From IMG/VR virus record IMGVR_UViG_3300020183_000383, positions 1 through 27,027 of that record: a stretch of DNA of 27,027 nt; one strand, given 5' to 3'. A program made the translations under genes and the position numbers. Below are positions 6,348-14,814 of this stretch, one piece after another (the stretch's first letter is position 1; each line of letters begins with the position of its first letter). The stretch is from a virus. The notes below the pieces were generated by a model that did no database searches, was not told where the DNA came from, and saw only the letters and a list, made by a program, of their open reading frames with translations.

Positions 6348-6749
6348 ATGGACGAACTGGCTATACAAAATATGCAATTCCAGTTCCTTGATATGCTCAG
6401 AATATGCAAAGGCAACATCGGAGAGGCCTGTAGATCAATGAAATTGGGCAGGGATATGTACCTGCGATGGCTTAATGATGACCGAGATTTTCGCTTTCAG
6501 GTCATGGTATTGATTGAAGAAATAGGAGATAATGTTGAAGATCAGTTAATGCGAAGAATACAAGAGGGTGATACTCAAGCTATTATATTCTACTGCAAGA
6601 CAAAGCTGAAGCATAGGGGTTACCAAGAGGACCCTAAGGCAGCAGCCAATGTGCCAACGAAAACCAAGATTAACGTCATGGTCAATTTGCCAAAAAACGA
6701 GACTATACAAATAAATGCCGATGGCGCGGAAGAAATTACTGATTCCTGA
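6348..6749 (+). CDS. Terminase small subunit
   Basis: The predicted product recognises phage DNA and delivers it to the packaging motor. The N-terminal 50 residues form a helix-turn-helix (LRICKGNIGEACRSMKLGRD, then MYLRWLNDD), typical of small terminases. The middle (DQLMRRIQEGDTQAIIFYCK followed by TKLKHRGYQED) is the conserved GDxxAIxFYLKxKxxxRGY-like element of this group. At 133 aa it is of usual size. It is the first gene of the morphogenesis operon and overlaps the large-subunit gene by 35 bp. Confidence 0.85.
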   Translation: MDELAIQNMQFQFLDMLRICKGNIGEACRSMKLGRDMYLRWLNDDRDFRFQVMVLIEEIGDNVEDQLMRRIQEGDTQAIIFYCKTKLKHRGYQEDPKAAANVPTKTKINVMVNLPKNETIQINADGAEEITDS

Positions 6750-7983
6750 AAATGCGGAATACCACATCTCCCGAGAGACTGGTAGGCTTGCTAAGGGAAT
6801 CGAGAAAGCTGAAGAACTTGTAACTGTAGGTGTCGAAAAAAAAATCGACATTGGCACAACTATAGTGTATCACTACTTAGAGAACTCAAAGAAAGAGATT
6901 ACGATACTGCAAGGTGGCGCACGATCCGGTAAGACGGTAAATACCCTAATATGGTTTTGCATCAAGTTAATGGGCGAAGAAAACAAGGTGCTATCTATAT
7001 GCCGTGCATCGCTCCCTACAATTAGAGGCACAATCCTTAGAGACTTTAAGGATGTAATGCTTAAACTTGGCATCTGGGATGAAAATCGCTTTAACCAGAC
7101 TCAGCTAACCTATGAGATGGGTAGCAATCTTATTGAGTTCATAAGTACAGACCAACCACAAAAAATTAGGGGTCGGAAGCGCAATTACCTGTACATGAAT
7201 GAAGCCAATGAGATAGAAAAAGAGTCTGCCATGCAGTTAATTCTGCGTACAACCGAGAAAACGGTTTTAGATTTTAACCCATCTGATGATGAAGGCTGGT
7301 TCTATGATTGGCAAAGTAAACCAGAATCCGATTTTTACATTACAACATATAAAGACAATCCGTACCTCGAAGAGACGCTAGTAAAGCGCATCGAAAGCAT
7401 GAAAGATGCGGATGACAACTACTGGCGGGTATTCGGCATGGGTCTTAAAGGGGTTAGCCTGCATAAAATATTTACGCATTGGAAAATGGTTCCAAGGTTC
7501 CCAGATGACTGCCAAGATGTGGTCTATGGTGTAGACTTTGGTTTCAATGCGCCATCTGCCGTTGTCAAGGTTGGATTTAAGGATGACAAGGTGTTCGCGC
7601 ATGAAGTTATCTATGAAAAGAGTCTAACAACTGCCGACCTTATAGTAAAGCTGGATATAGAGGGTGTCTACAAGGAAGACTTGCTTTATTGTGATGCAGC
7701 AGCAGCAGAAAGCATAGAAGAACTTCTTAGGGGTGGATGGAATGCCATAAAGGCAGATAAGGACGTTTTAGAGGGCATACGGAAGATAAAATCGTTGCCG
7801 TTCTATGTTACTGAGTTTTCATCTAATTTTATGGCCGAATTAAAGGGGTATTGCTGGAAATTAGATAAGTCTGGTAGTCCTATGGATGTACCTGTAAAGT
7901 ACAAGGACCACCTGATCGATGCGTGCCGGTACGCTGTATTTACACATTCAAAGGTGGACCAACCTGACTGGTATGTAATCTGA
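6715..7983 (+). CDS. Terminase large subunit
   Basis: This is the ATP-driven packaging motor and nuclease. The ATPase domain has Walker A G67-GARSGKT-74 and a Walker B at 159-163 (LYMNE). DFNP follows at 186-189. The RNase H-like nuclease domain supplies three acidic residues, D274 (GVDFGFN), D327 (LYCDAAA) and D402 (HLIDACRYA). At 422 aa it matches the Terminase_3/PBSX XtmB-like group. ATG at 6715 is used; ATG at 6721 is equally possible. It abuts the portal gene through TGATG. Confidence 0.95.
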   Translation: MPMARKKLLIPENAEYHISRETGRLAKGIEKAEELVTVGVEKKIDIGTTIVYHYLENSKKEITILQGGARSGKTVNTLIWFCIKLMGEENKVLSICRASLPTIRGTILRDFKDVMLKLGIWDENRFNQTQLTYEMGSNLIEFISTDQPQKIRGRKRNYLYMNEANEIEKESAMQLILRTTEKTVLDFNPSDDEGWFYDWQSKPESDFYITTYKDNPYLEETLVKRIESMKDADDNYWRVFGMGLKGVSLHKIFTHWKMVPRFPDDCQDVVYGVDFGFNAPSAVVKVGFKDDKVFAHEVIYEKSLTTADLIVKLDIEGVYKEDLLYCDAAAAESIEELLRGGWNAIKADKDVLEGIRKIKSLPFYVTEFSSNFMAELKGYCWKLDKSGSPMDVPVKYKDHLIDACRYAVFTHSKVDQPDWYVI

Positions 7984-9389
7984 TGACACTTATAGACCGC
8001 ATAAAGGGTATCTTCCAAAGCGAAAAAGCCCTACCATACATTCCTGTACCGCAGACAACTATGACTGATTTATATCAGTACAGGCCAAGGATGTATCAGC
8101 AAGATTTATTGAACTATCGATATGCTAAGACATACAATACGCATGAAGGCATTTATGCCATAGTATCGATGTTAGCGCAGAAATTTAGTTCATTTCCTGT
8201 ATATGTTTATGAGATCAAGGACTTGCAAAAATTCTCGCAGTATAAAGCCATGAATCCAAGCGGATTTCTTACAGGATCTAACATGGAGCGTGCCTTAATG
8301 CTGAAGAATCTGTCAATGGAGGTAGTCGTAGAAAATGATTTGTCAAGGCTACTTGAACAACCTAATGAGTACCAATCGCTGACAGAACTATTAGAAAACT
8401 ACTACGGCTACAAACTAATCTTTGGAGAAGGCGATCTATACCTAAATACAGGTGGTTTAGCAGGTGGCAGACCTTTAGAGATGCAGGTGATTCCTCCACC
8501 TATGGTAGGTGTGCTTACTAAGACTAATGACGTATTTGGTGTCGATGGTTTCTATATTAAGCAGGGTGGCATACCAGTTTTGACAGTCGACAAAAAGGAT
8601 ATGATTGTATGGAAATATTTTAACCCTGTTGTGGATGACGTAGAATATATGCACCTGCGAGGATTAAGTCCATTGACAGCCGCCATGAATATCTTGGACA
8701 ATAGCATTAATGCGCAGAAGGCTTCTGGAGGTATGTACGTCAACAATGGCGCAAAAGGTGCTTTGTTTGGTAAATCATTGCCTAGGACAATGTCAAGGGA
8801 CCAGATGCACAACATAATGAATGACATTAATGAGCGCATCAACAATACAAGTCAGAAAGGTGCTGTCGCTGCTATAGCCGGTGATTGGGGTTATCATAAC
8901 TTTGGAATGACATCTATCGATATGCAGTTGCTAGATGCACAGCGTTTAAATTTGCAGCGACTTTGCAATATCTACGGTGTTCCTACGGTCTTATTTGATG
9001 CCGAGCATACGACCTATAACAACTACGAATCAGCCATTAAGCAGTTGATTGTAAACAAACTTTTGCCTGAATGGAAATCGCTGCGCGATATACTAAATCG
9101 TCAGCTAACGCCTCGTTTCTCGGTCGCTAAGGGCAGAAAACTGTACATTGACTTTGATTATACAGAACTTCCAGAAATACAAAAAGACCTTAAAGACCTT
9201 AATGATTCTGTAAGGGATGCGCATTGGCTGACCTATAATGAGCGTAGGGCAGTTTTACGTTATGGTGCAAGGCCTGAGCCAGAGATGAATATGATTTATA
9301 TTCCTTCAGGTTTTCAGCCGATACAGGATATGCAACCAATACCAAACGGAAATGTATTTGGCAGAGATTTGGATGCAAGTGATGTCTAA
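7983..9389 (+). CDS. Portal protein, HK97/SPP1 type
   Basis: It should form the dodecameric ring at one capsid vertex through which DNA enters. The 468-aa length suits the family. The C-terminal half has the portal pattern: YVNNGAKGALF, then AAIAGDWGYHNFGMT, LLDAQRLNLQRLCNIYGVP, and TYNNYESAIKQLIVNKLLPE. The start shares a base with the terminase stop (TGATG), and the gene order terminase, portal, head protein, protease, capsid is standard. Confidence 0.93.
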   Translation: MTLIDRIKGIFQSEKALPYIPVPQTTMTDLYQYRPRMYQQDLLNYRYAKTYNTHEGIYAIVSMLAQKFSSFPVYVYEIKDLQKFSQYKAMNPSGFLTGSNMERALMLKNLSMEVVVENDLSRLLEQPNEYQSLTELLENYYGYKLIFGEGDLYLNTGGLAGGRPLEMQVIPPPMVGVLTKTNDVFGVDGFYIKQGGIPVLTVDKKDMIVWKYFNPVVDDVEYMHLRGLSPLTAAMNILDNSINAQKASGGMYVNNGAKGALFGKSLPRTMSRDQMHNIMNDINERINNTSQKGAVAAIAGDWGYHNFGMTSIDMQLLDAQRLNLQRLCNIYGVPTVLFDAEHTTYNNYESAIKQLIVNKLLPEWKSLRDILNRQLTPRFSVAKGRKLYIDFDYTELPEIQKDLKDLNDSVRDAHWLTYNERRAVLRYGARPEPEMNMIYIPSGFQPIQDMQPIPNGNVFGRDLDASDV

Positions 9390-9531
9390 GTATCCTAAGA
9401 TACCTGAGGAACGTAAATGCATTATAGAAAAAAGGCTACGCGATGAAGCCAGAAGGGTTTATTACGAAAAACTATTATTACGGCACACAGCGACAAATGA
9501 TACAGAAGATCAACTGGAGAGAACTGATTAG
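9382..9531 (+). CDS. Overlapping 49-aa basic protein between portal and head genes
   Basis: The ATG lies within the last codons of the portal gene (8-nt overlap) and the frame runs to TAG at 9529-9531. The product is strongly charged (SKYPKIPEERKCIIEKRLRD, then EARRVYYEKLLLRH) and predicted helical. It overlaps the next gene by 89 nt if that gene starts at 9443, or by 35 nt if it starts at Met19 (9497). The position, between two structural genes without any gap, supports a real small gene. No family is recognised. Confidence 0.5.
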   Translation: MSKYPKIPEERKCIIEKRLRDEARRVYYEKLLLRHTATNDTEDQLERTD

Positions 9532-10360
9532 ACCTTCTGTAAGCCATGAATCGACTGTATTAAACGCTATGTATAAAGCTATACGAAAGCGTTTTAAGGA
9601 TACTGCGACAATAGTCAGAGATAGGGGTATAAGCGTAGCAATAGCTAACACATCAAGGCTTTTATATGATGACAGCATCTTTGAGCCATTGATGAAAATG
9701 TATATGGATGTAGGTTTGTACTATGCTAAAAAAACATACCGAGAACTTATAAATCGATCAGAAAGTACTAACAAGGGACTAAAAATGCCACCGGCATGGA
9801 AGTCTATAACGCGCTTTGAATCTATCTGGAAAAGTTCTATCAATACATTTTTGCAGCAGCATGGAGTTACTTTTGTTGGCGATATAAACCAAACTACTCG
9901 CAAGGATTTGTTAAGAATACTTGGCAATGCAGCAAGCGCAAACATGAAAGAATCAGATGTTGTTGCATTGTTGTTAAAGAGCAATATACCTAGCGTTAGA
10001 GCAAATAGAATAGCCAGAACTGAAGTCACAAGGGCTTTAAATGCAGGAATATTACTTGCGGCAGCAACATTGCCATTTGAAGTATATAAGGAGTGGATTA
10101 CCGCAGAAGACGAAAAGGTACGATCTAATCCTTTTAGTCATGCCGCTCTGCACGGAACTGTTCTACCTTTGAATGTTGCTTTTAATAATGGCGAAGAAAT
10201 TAGATTTCCTGGCGATCCACTTGCAAGTGCAGATAACGTCATAAATTGCAGATGCGTATTAAACATACTTCCAAATTTAGATGCGCTTGGAAGGCCTATT
10301 ATGAGGGAACAAAACATATTAGACACAGATATTTTATTTAGATTAACTGATTTATTTTGA
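9443..10360 (+). CDS. Phage head morphogenesis protein, Mu gpF-like
   Basis: The C-terminal domain is diagnostic: IARTEVTRALNAG, then VYKEWITAEDEKVRSNPFSH, AALHGTVLP, RFPGDP and INCRCVL. This RTE...H..LHG..PGDP...NCRC arrangement defines the Mu F-like/SPP1 gp7 minor head proteins that bind portal and ejected DNA. The N-terminal 200 residues are helical. The start may be later: Met19 at 9497 (MIQKINWREL) would reduce the overlap with the small gene upstream. Length is 305 aa as drawn, 287 aa from Met19. Confidence 0.88.
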   Translation: MKPEGFITKNYYYGTQRQMIQKINWRELIRPSVSHESTVLNAMYKAIRKRFKDTATIVRDRGISVAIANTSRLLYDDSIFEPLMKMYMDVGLYYAKKTYRELINRSESTNKGLKMPPAWKSITRFESIWKSSINTFLQQHGVTFVGDINQTTRKDLLRILGNAASANMKESDVVALLLKSNIPSVRANRIARTEVTRALNAGILLAAATLPFEVYKEWITAEDEKVRSNPFSHAALHGTVLPLNVAFNNGEEIRFPGDPLASADNVINCRCVLNILPNLDALGRPIMREQNILDTDILFRLTDLF

Positions 10361-10385
10361 AAAAGCCGAAAAAACCGAAAAAGTA

Positions 10386-11516
10386 ATGCCTGTCCGTTCA
10401 TGCGGAGATGGTACTTATCGCATAGGCGATGGACCTTGTAAGTACACCAGCAGAGAGTCTGCTGTTAGTGCTTATGTAGCATTTTTGGCACAAGAAGAAG
10501 ATGAAGAAGAAGATTCTAAGTCTTTTAAAGCCGAAACCTATAGCGATTACCCAGAAGCAGCCAGCAACAATGCCAAACGTGCATTGAAGTATAAAGAGGA
10601 AAATGGGTCATCGTGTGGTACGCCCGTGGGCTGGACTCGCGCTCGTCAATTGAGTGAGAGACAGGCCATCAGCCGCGACACGATCGCACGAATGGCGTCG
10701 TTCAAGCGTCATCAGCAGAACAAAGATGTACCCTATGATCAGGGCTGTGGTGGCATTATGTGGGATGCCTGGGGTGGCGATGCTGGTATTGAATGGGCTA
10801 TCAAGAAGTTGGAACAAATAGACAACAAGAATATGATATACGGATACAAGTCATTTGGTCAGAGCATCAAGGATGTCGATGCTAAAAAGGGCATTGTCAC
10901 CGGCTATTTCTCTGCATTTAATATAAAGGATTCTGACGGAGACATAATTCGTCCTGGAGCCTTCAAGCGCAGCATTGACGAATGGTTTCCAAAGGGTCGT
11001 ATTAAGCATTTGATGAACCATGACCCTAGCAAACCTCTTGGTATGCTGCAAATTCTGAAGGAAGATGAATATGGCCTTTATTATGAATCCAAAGTCGGTA
11101 CACATAATCTCGGACAAGACTTTATTAAAATGGTTGAATCCGACCTTGTAAAGGAGCATAGCATTGGATTTTCGGTTGTCAGAGAACAAAAGGGTCAAGA
11201 CGGTAACGAGATGTTTGATCTAAAACTTTATGAAGGTTCTTCCCTGACGGCTTGGGGAGCCAATGAATTTACTCCTATGCTTGGCATGAAAAGTACAAAG
11301 GACATAAAGGATCGAATTAAAACCTTTGAGAAGTTTGTGCGTAATAGCAATGCCACAGATGATGCCATTGAAATGTGTCTATTGGAGATCAAACAACTAT
11401 ATCAGGTAGTAGAGACTATGAGTAGCAAAGAGGTAGTCGATGAGACACCAATTGAGCAAAAGAGTGAAACTGACTTGATTGATGCAGTAAATCTCATATC
11501 TCTTAAACATTTTTAA
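10386..11516 (+). CDS. Prohead serine protease (S78) with two N-terminal extra domains
   Basis: Residues about 150-300 are the HK97 gp4-like maturation protease: GYFSAFNIKDSDGDIIRPGAF, then the catalytic His212 (MNHDP) and the nucleophile Ser259 (KEHSIGFSV). It would cleave the capsid delta domain and itself. Ahead of it are a Cys-containing cap (RSCGDGTYRIGDGPCKYTS, 4-22), an acidic linker (EEDEEEDS) and a 90-residue domain. That domain has YPEAASNNAKRALKYKEENG, CGTPVGWTRARQLS, ISRDTIARMASFKRH and CGGIMWDAWGG. It also occurs, from memory, in other Bacteroidota phages. The C-terminal 70 residues are helical and could act as scaffold. Met150 (10833) could start a shorter protease. Confidence 0.88.
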   Translation: MPVRSCGDGTYRIGDGPCKYTSRESAVSAYVAFLAQEEDEEEDSKSFKAETYSDYPEAASNNAKRALKYKEENGSSCGTPVGWTRARQLSERQAISRDTIARMASFKRHQQNKDVPYDQGCGGIMWDAWGGDAGIEWAIKKLEQIDNKNMIYGYKSFGQSIKDVDAKKGIVTGYFSAFNIKDSDGDIIRPGAFKRSIDEWFPKGRIKHLMNHDPSKPLGMLQILKEDEYGLYYESKVGTHNLGQDFIKMVESDLVKEHSIGFSVVREQKGQDGNEMFDLKLYEGSSLTAWGANEFTPMLGMKSTKDIKDRIKTFEKFVRNSNATDDAIEMCLLEIKQLYQVVETMSSKEVVDETPIEQKSETDLIDAVNLISLKHF

Positions 11517-11526
11517 AAAAATAACA

Positions 11527-12681
11527 ATGAACGAAACAGTAAAAGCAATTACCGACGTTCTTGACCCTAAGATTAAGGGTTACAAGGACGAGTTGACTGC
11601 CGAGTTCGCCCGCATCAATAAGGATGTCGAAGCGAAGGTGGCACAACTCAACGAAGATTCTGCCAGCAGGGGCCAGACTCTCGTAGAACTAAAGCAGAAT
11701 GTTGATCGTCTGCTCGCTGACTCCGGAAAAGTTAAAACAGCTATTGTCGCTGACTACAAGACTGGATGGAGCAACTCCGATCACCTAAAGCAGGCTGTCA
11801 TTGACATCGTAAACGACAACTTCGATTCTATTAGAAGCGAAAAGTCTTTTATGTCTATGAAGGCTGTAGGAACCATGAACCTGACTGATAACCTTACTGG
11901 CACTTCCCAGATCAGTTATACGCAGAATCCCATCATGCGTTCTTTCTATAATCCTCATCTGTACGATGTCTTCCGCATCATTCCGACTGCAACCGGCAAC
12001 GTGTCTTTCCCTCGTGGAAAATCCCCCGTTGGCGAAGGTTCTTTTGGACAGCAGACTGAAGGCAGCGACAAAGCCCAGATTGATTACGATGTAGAGATGG
12101 TGAACACTTCGGTTCCCTTCATCGCTGGTTATGTCAAAGTAACCCGTCAGATGCTGCAGGACCTTCCGTTCCTCCAATCCTACCTCAGCCAATCGCTGGT
12201 AGAGGACTGGAACCGTGCCGTCAATACCCGTTTTCTGAATAACATCGCTACCAACTCTACTGCCCTCTCCACTTCGGAGACCATAACAGTTGCCAAGATG
12301 ATTTCGGGTCTCGCCCAGCATGGTGACCTCGGCCTCGGTATGGCTAACCTAATTCTGACTACTTGGGATGCGTGGAGCAAAGTACTACTCACTAAGCCTA
12401 GTGACTACAGCGTTCCTGCTTCAGTAGCTATTGATGCAAACGGTACTGTCCGTATTAATGGTGTACCCGTAGTACCTCATAGCCAAGTTACTGGCAGTAG
12501 GTTCTACATCATCAACTCCGATGCTTTTGCTATCGCACAAGCTTCTGGTTTCCAGGTTCGTTCTACTGAGTTTGATCAATCAGACTTCATTAAGAACCTT
12601 GTTACCTACCGTGCAGAGGCTCGCATCGAACTACTGAGTTTCCAGCCAAAGGCTGCTGTTTACGGCACTACAGGAACATAG
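11527..12681 (+). CDS. Major capsid protein, HK97 fold
   Basis: The 384-aa product forms the icosahedral shell. Residues 15-68 form a charged coiled coil (ELTAEFARINKDVEAKVAQL), the scaffold-like delta domain. The shell domain follows from about residue 105, with GYVKVTRQMLQDLPFLQSYL (201-220) and a C-terminal FYIINSDAFAIA segment. The protease encoded next door probably removes the N-terminus around residues 100-112; the exact site is inferred. Codons are clearly more GC-rich and uniform (CGT, CTC, ACC, GGC) than in neighbours, as expected for the most abundant protein. A strong terminator follows 28 nt after the stop. Confidence 0.93.
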   Translation: MNETVKAITDVLDPKIKGYKDELTAEFARINKDVEAKVAQLNEDSASRGQTLVELKQNVDRLLADSGKVKTAIVADYKTGWSNSDHLKQAVIDIVNDNFDSIRSEKSFMSMKAVGTMNLTDNLTGTSQISYTQNPIMRSFYNPHLYDVFRIIPTATGNVSFPRGKSPVGEGSFGQQTEGSDKAQIDYDVEMVNTSVPFIAGYVKVTRQMLQDLPFLQSYLSQSLVEDWNRAVNTRFLNNIATNSTALSTSETITVAKMISGLAQHGDLGLGMANLILTTWDAWSKVLLTKPSDYSVPASVAIDANGTVRINGVPVVPHSQVTGSRFYIINSDAFAIAQASGFQVRSTEFDQSDFIKNLVTYRAEARIELLSFQPKAAVYGTTGT

Positions 12682-12709
12682 TTTTATCTTGTTTTGGTTT
12701 TGAGTTTGG

Positions 12710-12739
12710 GAGGTGTACCTTTGGGTACGCCTCTTTTTT
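12710..12739 (+). terminator. Strong intrinsic terminator after the capsid gene
   Basis: GAGGTGTACC (12710-12719) and GGTACGCCTC (12724-12733) form a 10-bp stem with one G-U pair, a TTTG loop and six Ts (12734-12739). The next start codon, ATG 12740, begins at the base right after the T-tract. As structural genes continue downstream, it probably acts as an attenuator that makes capsid mRNA exceed downstream mRNA. Confidence 0.85.
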
Positions 12740-13366
12740 ATGTTCCAGAACTTCTACGATATAGTCATAGTGCTAAGTCAAAAGCACAGAAAGGACCGCA
12801 AGACTGCTTTCGAGCGCAATGCTGACGAGATAGGACTCATGTATGTATGGTTTGATTCCATAGATAAAGACACCCCCAGGGAGTCTTTTAACTATTCGCA
12901 TCGCAAAATAATAGAAGATTGCTTTACTGATAGATATGAAAAAGTTCTTGTCTTAGAGGACGATTGCTGTTTCCGCAGGATGGATAAGTTCTGGGATGTA
13001 CATAATGAACTCAATGCTATGCAATGGGATTGGGTGTATTATGGTGCAAATGTAAGGCCATATCCAGAGCACTTGCAGCCCTTGCCTTGTACAAGCCATC
13101 TAAGGACCATTAGGAGCGCATTTACGACCCATGCAATAGGATACACACACAAGGCCATAAGTGCCATCCATAGCTATTACAAGCCCGAAACAGGGCAGAT
13201 GTATGACGCATGGCTCGATAAGTTCCTTTTGCCCTCTATGCCCGCACAGATTAGCTGTCCATTTCTTTGCGTACAGAAGCCCGCTTTTTCTGACCTTTGG
13301 AATAGAAACGTTGACTATACTGATACTTTTAGTGAATCAGAAAAATACATACGCGATATATGCTAA
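12740..13366 (+). CDS. GT25-like glycosyltransferase
   Basis: The 208-aa product starts IVIVLSQKHRKDRKTAFERN, like the N-terminus of GT25 (LPS galactosyltransferase-type) enzymes. It has the metal-binding segment KVLVLEDDCCF with E73-D74-D75. YEKVLVLEDD followed by WDWVYYGAN and THAIGYTHKAISAI fits a GT-A fold. An upstream GTG at 12713 would place the start within the terminator hairpin, so ATG 12740 is preferred. Acceptor and sugar are unknown. It is the first of four sugar-transferase genes inserted between capsid and connector genes and overlaps the next by 7 bp. Confidence 0.8.
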   Translation: MFQNFYDIVIVLSQKHRKDRKTAFERNADEIGLMYVWFDSIDKDTPRESFNYSHRKIIEDCFTDRYEKVLVLEDDCCFRRMDKFWDVHNELNAMQWDWVYYGANVRPYPEHLQPLPCTSHLRTIRSAFTTHAIGYTHKAISAIHSYYKPETGQMYDAWLDKFLLPSMPAQISCPFLCVQKPAFSDLWNRNVDYTDTFSESEKYIRDIC

Positions 13367-14073
13367 AGCATATCACCTACTCGTCTGGAAACATGGACAA
13401 GGCAGCAACCCTTGCTAGCAAGAGTGCCTTGCAGTACGGAGCAGATCAGTCTGTCATCTATACCCCAAAAGACATAGACAAGGACTATTATGAGGACTAT
13501 AAGCATATCCTACGGCAGCCAAGAGGCGCAGGTTATTGGCTATGGAAGCCTTATTTCATAGAAGCCAATCTCAAGGACATGAAAGATGGCGATATGCTGC
13601 TATATACAGATGCAGGAGTTGAAATCGTAAATGATTTAAAACACCTGACCAATCTAAGAAAAGATATATTACTTTTTCGTAATATGTACATACATGAACA
13701 TTGGTGCAAGATGGATGTCATGTATCGTATTGCTGGCTGGAGATCTATGCCCATAAAGCAAGTACAGGCATCGGCAATGTTGTTTATAGCCGGAGAAGCA
13801 AGTTTACAATTGGTAAACAAATGGCATCTATGGTGTACGATCTGCGACATGATAGACGATACGCCATCAAAGATGAACAATGCGCCAGGTTTCCAAGAGC
13901 ATAGGCATGACCAATCAATTCTTACCTGTCTGGCGCACAAATATCAAGTCAAGACCTATTGGTGGCCGGCACACTATAATAACGGGGCATTTATATATGA
14001 CGATGGCATAAATGATAGAATATATCCGGTCATCTTTCATCATCATCGGAAACGTGACAATGAATGGCAATAA
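13360..14073 (+). CDS. GT-A-like glycosyltransferase, second gene of the cassette
   Basis: The 237-aa product carries RGAGYWLWKPYFI (55-67), then GDMLLYTDAG (77-86) as the DxD-like site, QASAMLFIAG and HRHDQSILT (181-189). This motif set belongs to a group of uncharacterised bacterial and phage glycosyltransferases related to GT8/GT32-like folds. The assignment to a numbered family is uncertain. The gene overlaps both neighbours (7 and 10 bp), so the cassette is translated as a coupled unit. Confidence 0.75.
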   Translation: MLKHITYSSGNMDKAATLASKSALQYGADQSVIYTPKDIDKDYYEDYKHILRQPRGAGYWLWKPYFIEANLKDMKDGDMLLYTDAGVEIVNDLKHLTNLRKDILLFRNMYIHEHWCKMDVMYRIAGWRSMPIKQVQASAMLFIAGEASLQLVNKWHLWCTICDMIDDTPSKMNNAPGFQEHRHDQSILTCLAHKYQVKTYWWPAHYNNGAFIYDDGINDRIYPVIFHHHRKRDNEWQ

Positions 14074-14813
14074 CATTTAATTCTCTTGGCAGGTATGGCA
14101 GGCTGGGGAATCAGATGTTCCAGATAGCTTCTATCGTAGGTATTGCAGAAGCAAATGGTTATCAATACAGTTTTCCAGAATGGGTCAACTACGATGCCTT
14201 GGAAAGATTTGGAACAAAAGAAGACATATCAATAGCAAAGTATTTTAAAAATCAGCTACCTGAGCAAGCAGAAGAACATAAGAGTCTGCCAGAATATCAT
14301 ATAAATTGGGGATGGCAAGGATTAGAGCATCCGGATGGATACAGTTATTCTGGCCATTTGCAATCCAGCAAATACTTTGAGCATATTTCGACTTTAATTA
14401 GGCACTATTTTACTTTGGAAGAAGAACATGAAGAATTAGCATATACATCCATACATATCCGCATGGGGGATTATGGCAGTAATTACCATCCAATCTGCAC
14501 AAAGGAATACTATCATCAGGCTATGGCGATACTACCTGGTCCATACATGGTTTTTTCTGAAGATATATATAAAGCCAAAGAGCATTTAGGACAATTGCCT
14601 CACGGAGATCATTGGTTCTATGATGGAAATACAATTGATTCCTTTAGGGTTATGAAAGCCTGCAAAGCGCACATTATAGCAAATAGTACATTTAGTTGGT
14701 GGGCAGCGTGGCTTAAAAATGGAGATATTATTGCACCTAAACAATGGTTTGGACCTGATGCTGCACATTTAAATACACGAGATATATACTGCGAAAACTG
14801 GAAAATCATATAA
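14064..14813 (+). CDS. GT11-family alpha-1,2-fucosyltransferase-like enzyme
   Basis: It should transfer a sugar, probably fucose from GDP-fucose, to a hydroxyl on a glycan. The GT11 signature motifs are complete: GRLGNQMFQ (12-20), GHLQSSKYF (97-105), HIRMGDY (131-137, the HxRxGD donor motif) and MVFSED (162-167). CKAHIIANSTFSWWAAWL (200-217) completes the set. Length 249 aa is near the usual. GT11 enzymes act on O-antigen, capsule or milk-type glycans in bacteria; a phage copy is less usual. No GDP-fucose synthesis gene is in the window, so the donor would come from the host. Confidence 0.88.
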   Translation: MAITFNSLGRYGRLGNQMFQIASIVGIAEANGYQYSFPEWVNYDALERFGTKEDISIAKYFKNQLPEQAEEHKSLPEYHINWGWQGLEHPDGYSYSGHLQSSKYFEHISTLIRHYFTLEEEHEELAYTSIHIRMGDYGSNYHPICTKEYYHQAMAILPGPYMVFSEDIYKAKEHLGQLPHGDHWFYDGNTIDSFRVMKACKAHIIANSTFSWWAAWLKNGDIIAPKQWFGPDAAHLNTRDIYCENWKII

Positions 14814-14814
14814 A

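Noticed and set aside
11785-12321. 178-aa open frame antisense to the capsid gene
   Set aside because: It is a shadow of the strongly biased codons of the capsid gene.
12713-12739. Upstream GTG start for the first glycosyltransferase
   Set aside because: It would place the first nine codons in the terminator hairpin and T-tract. ATG 12740 fits the family N-terminus.
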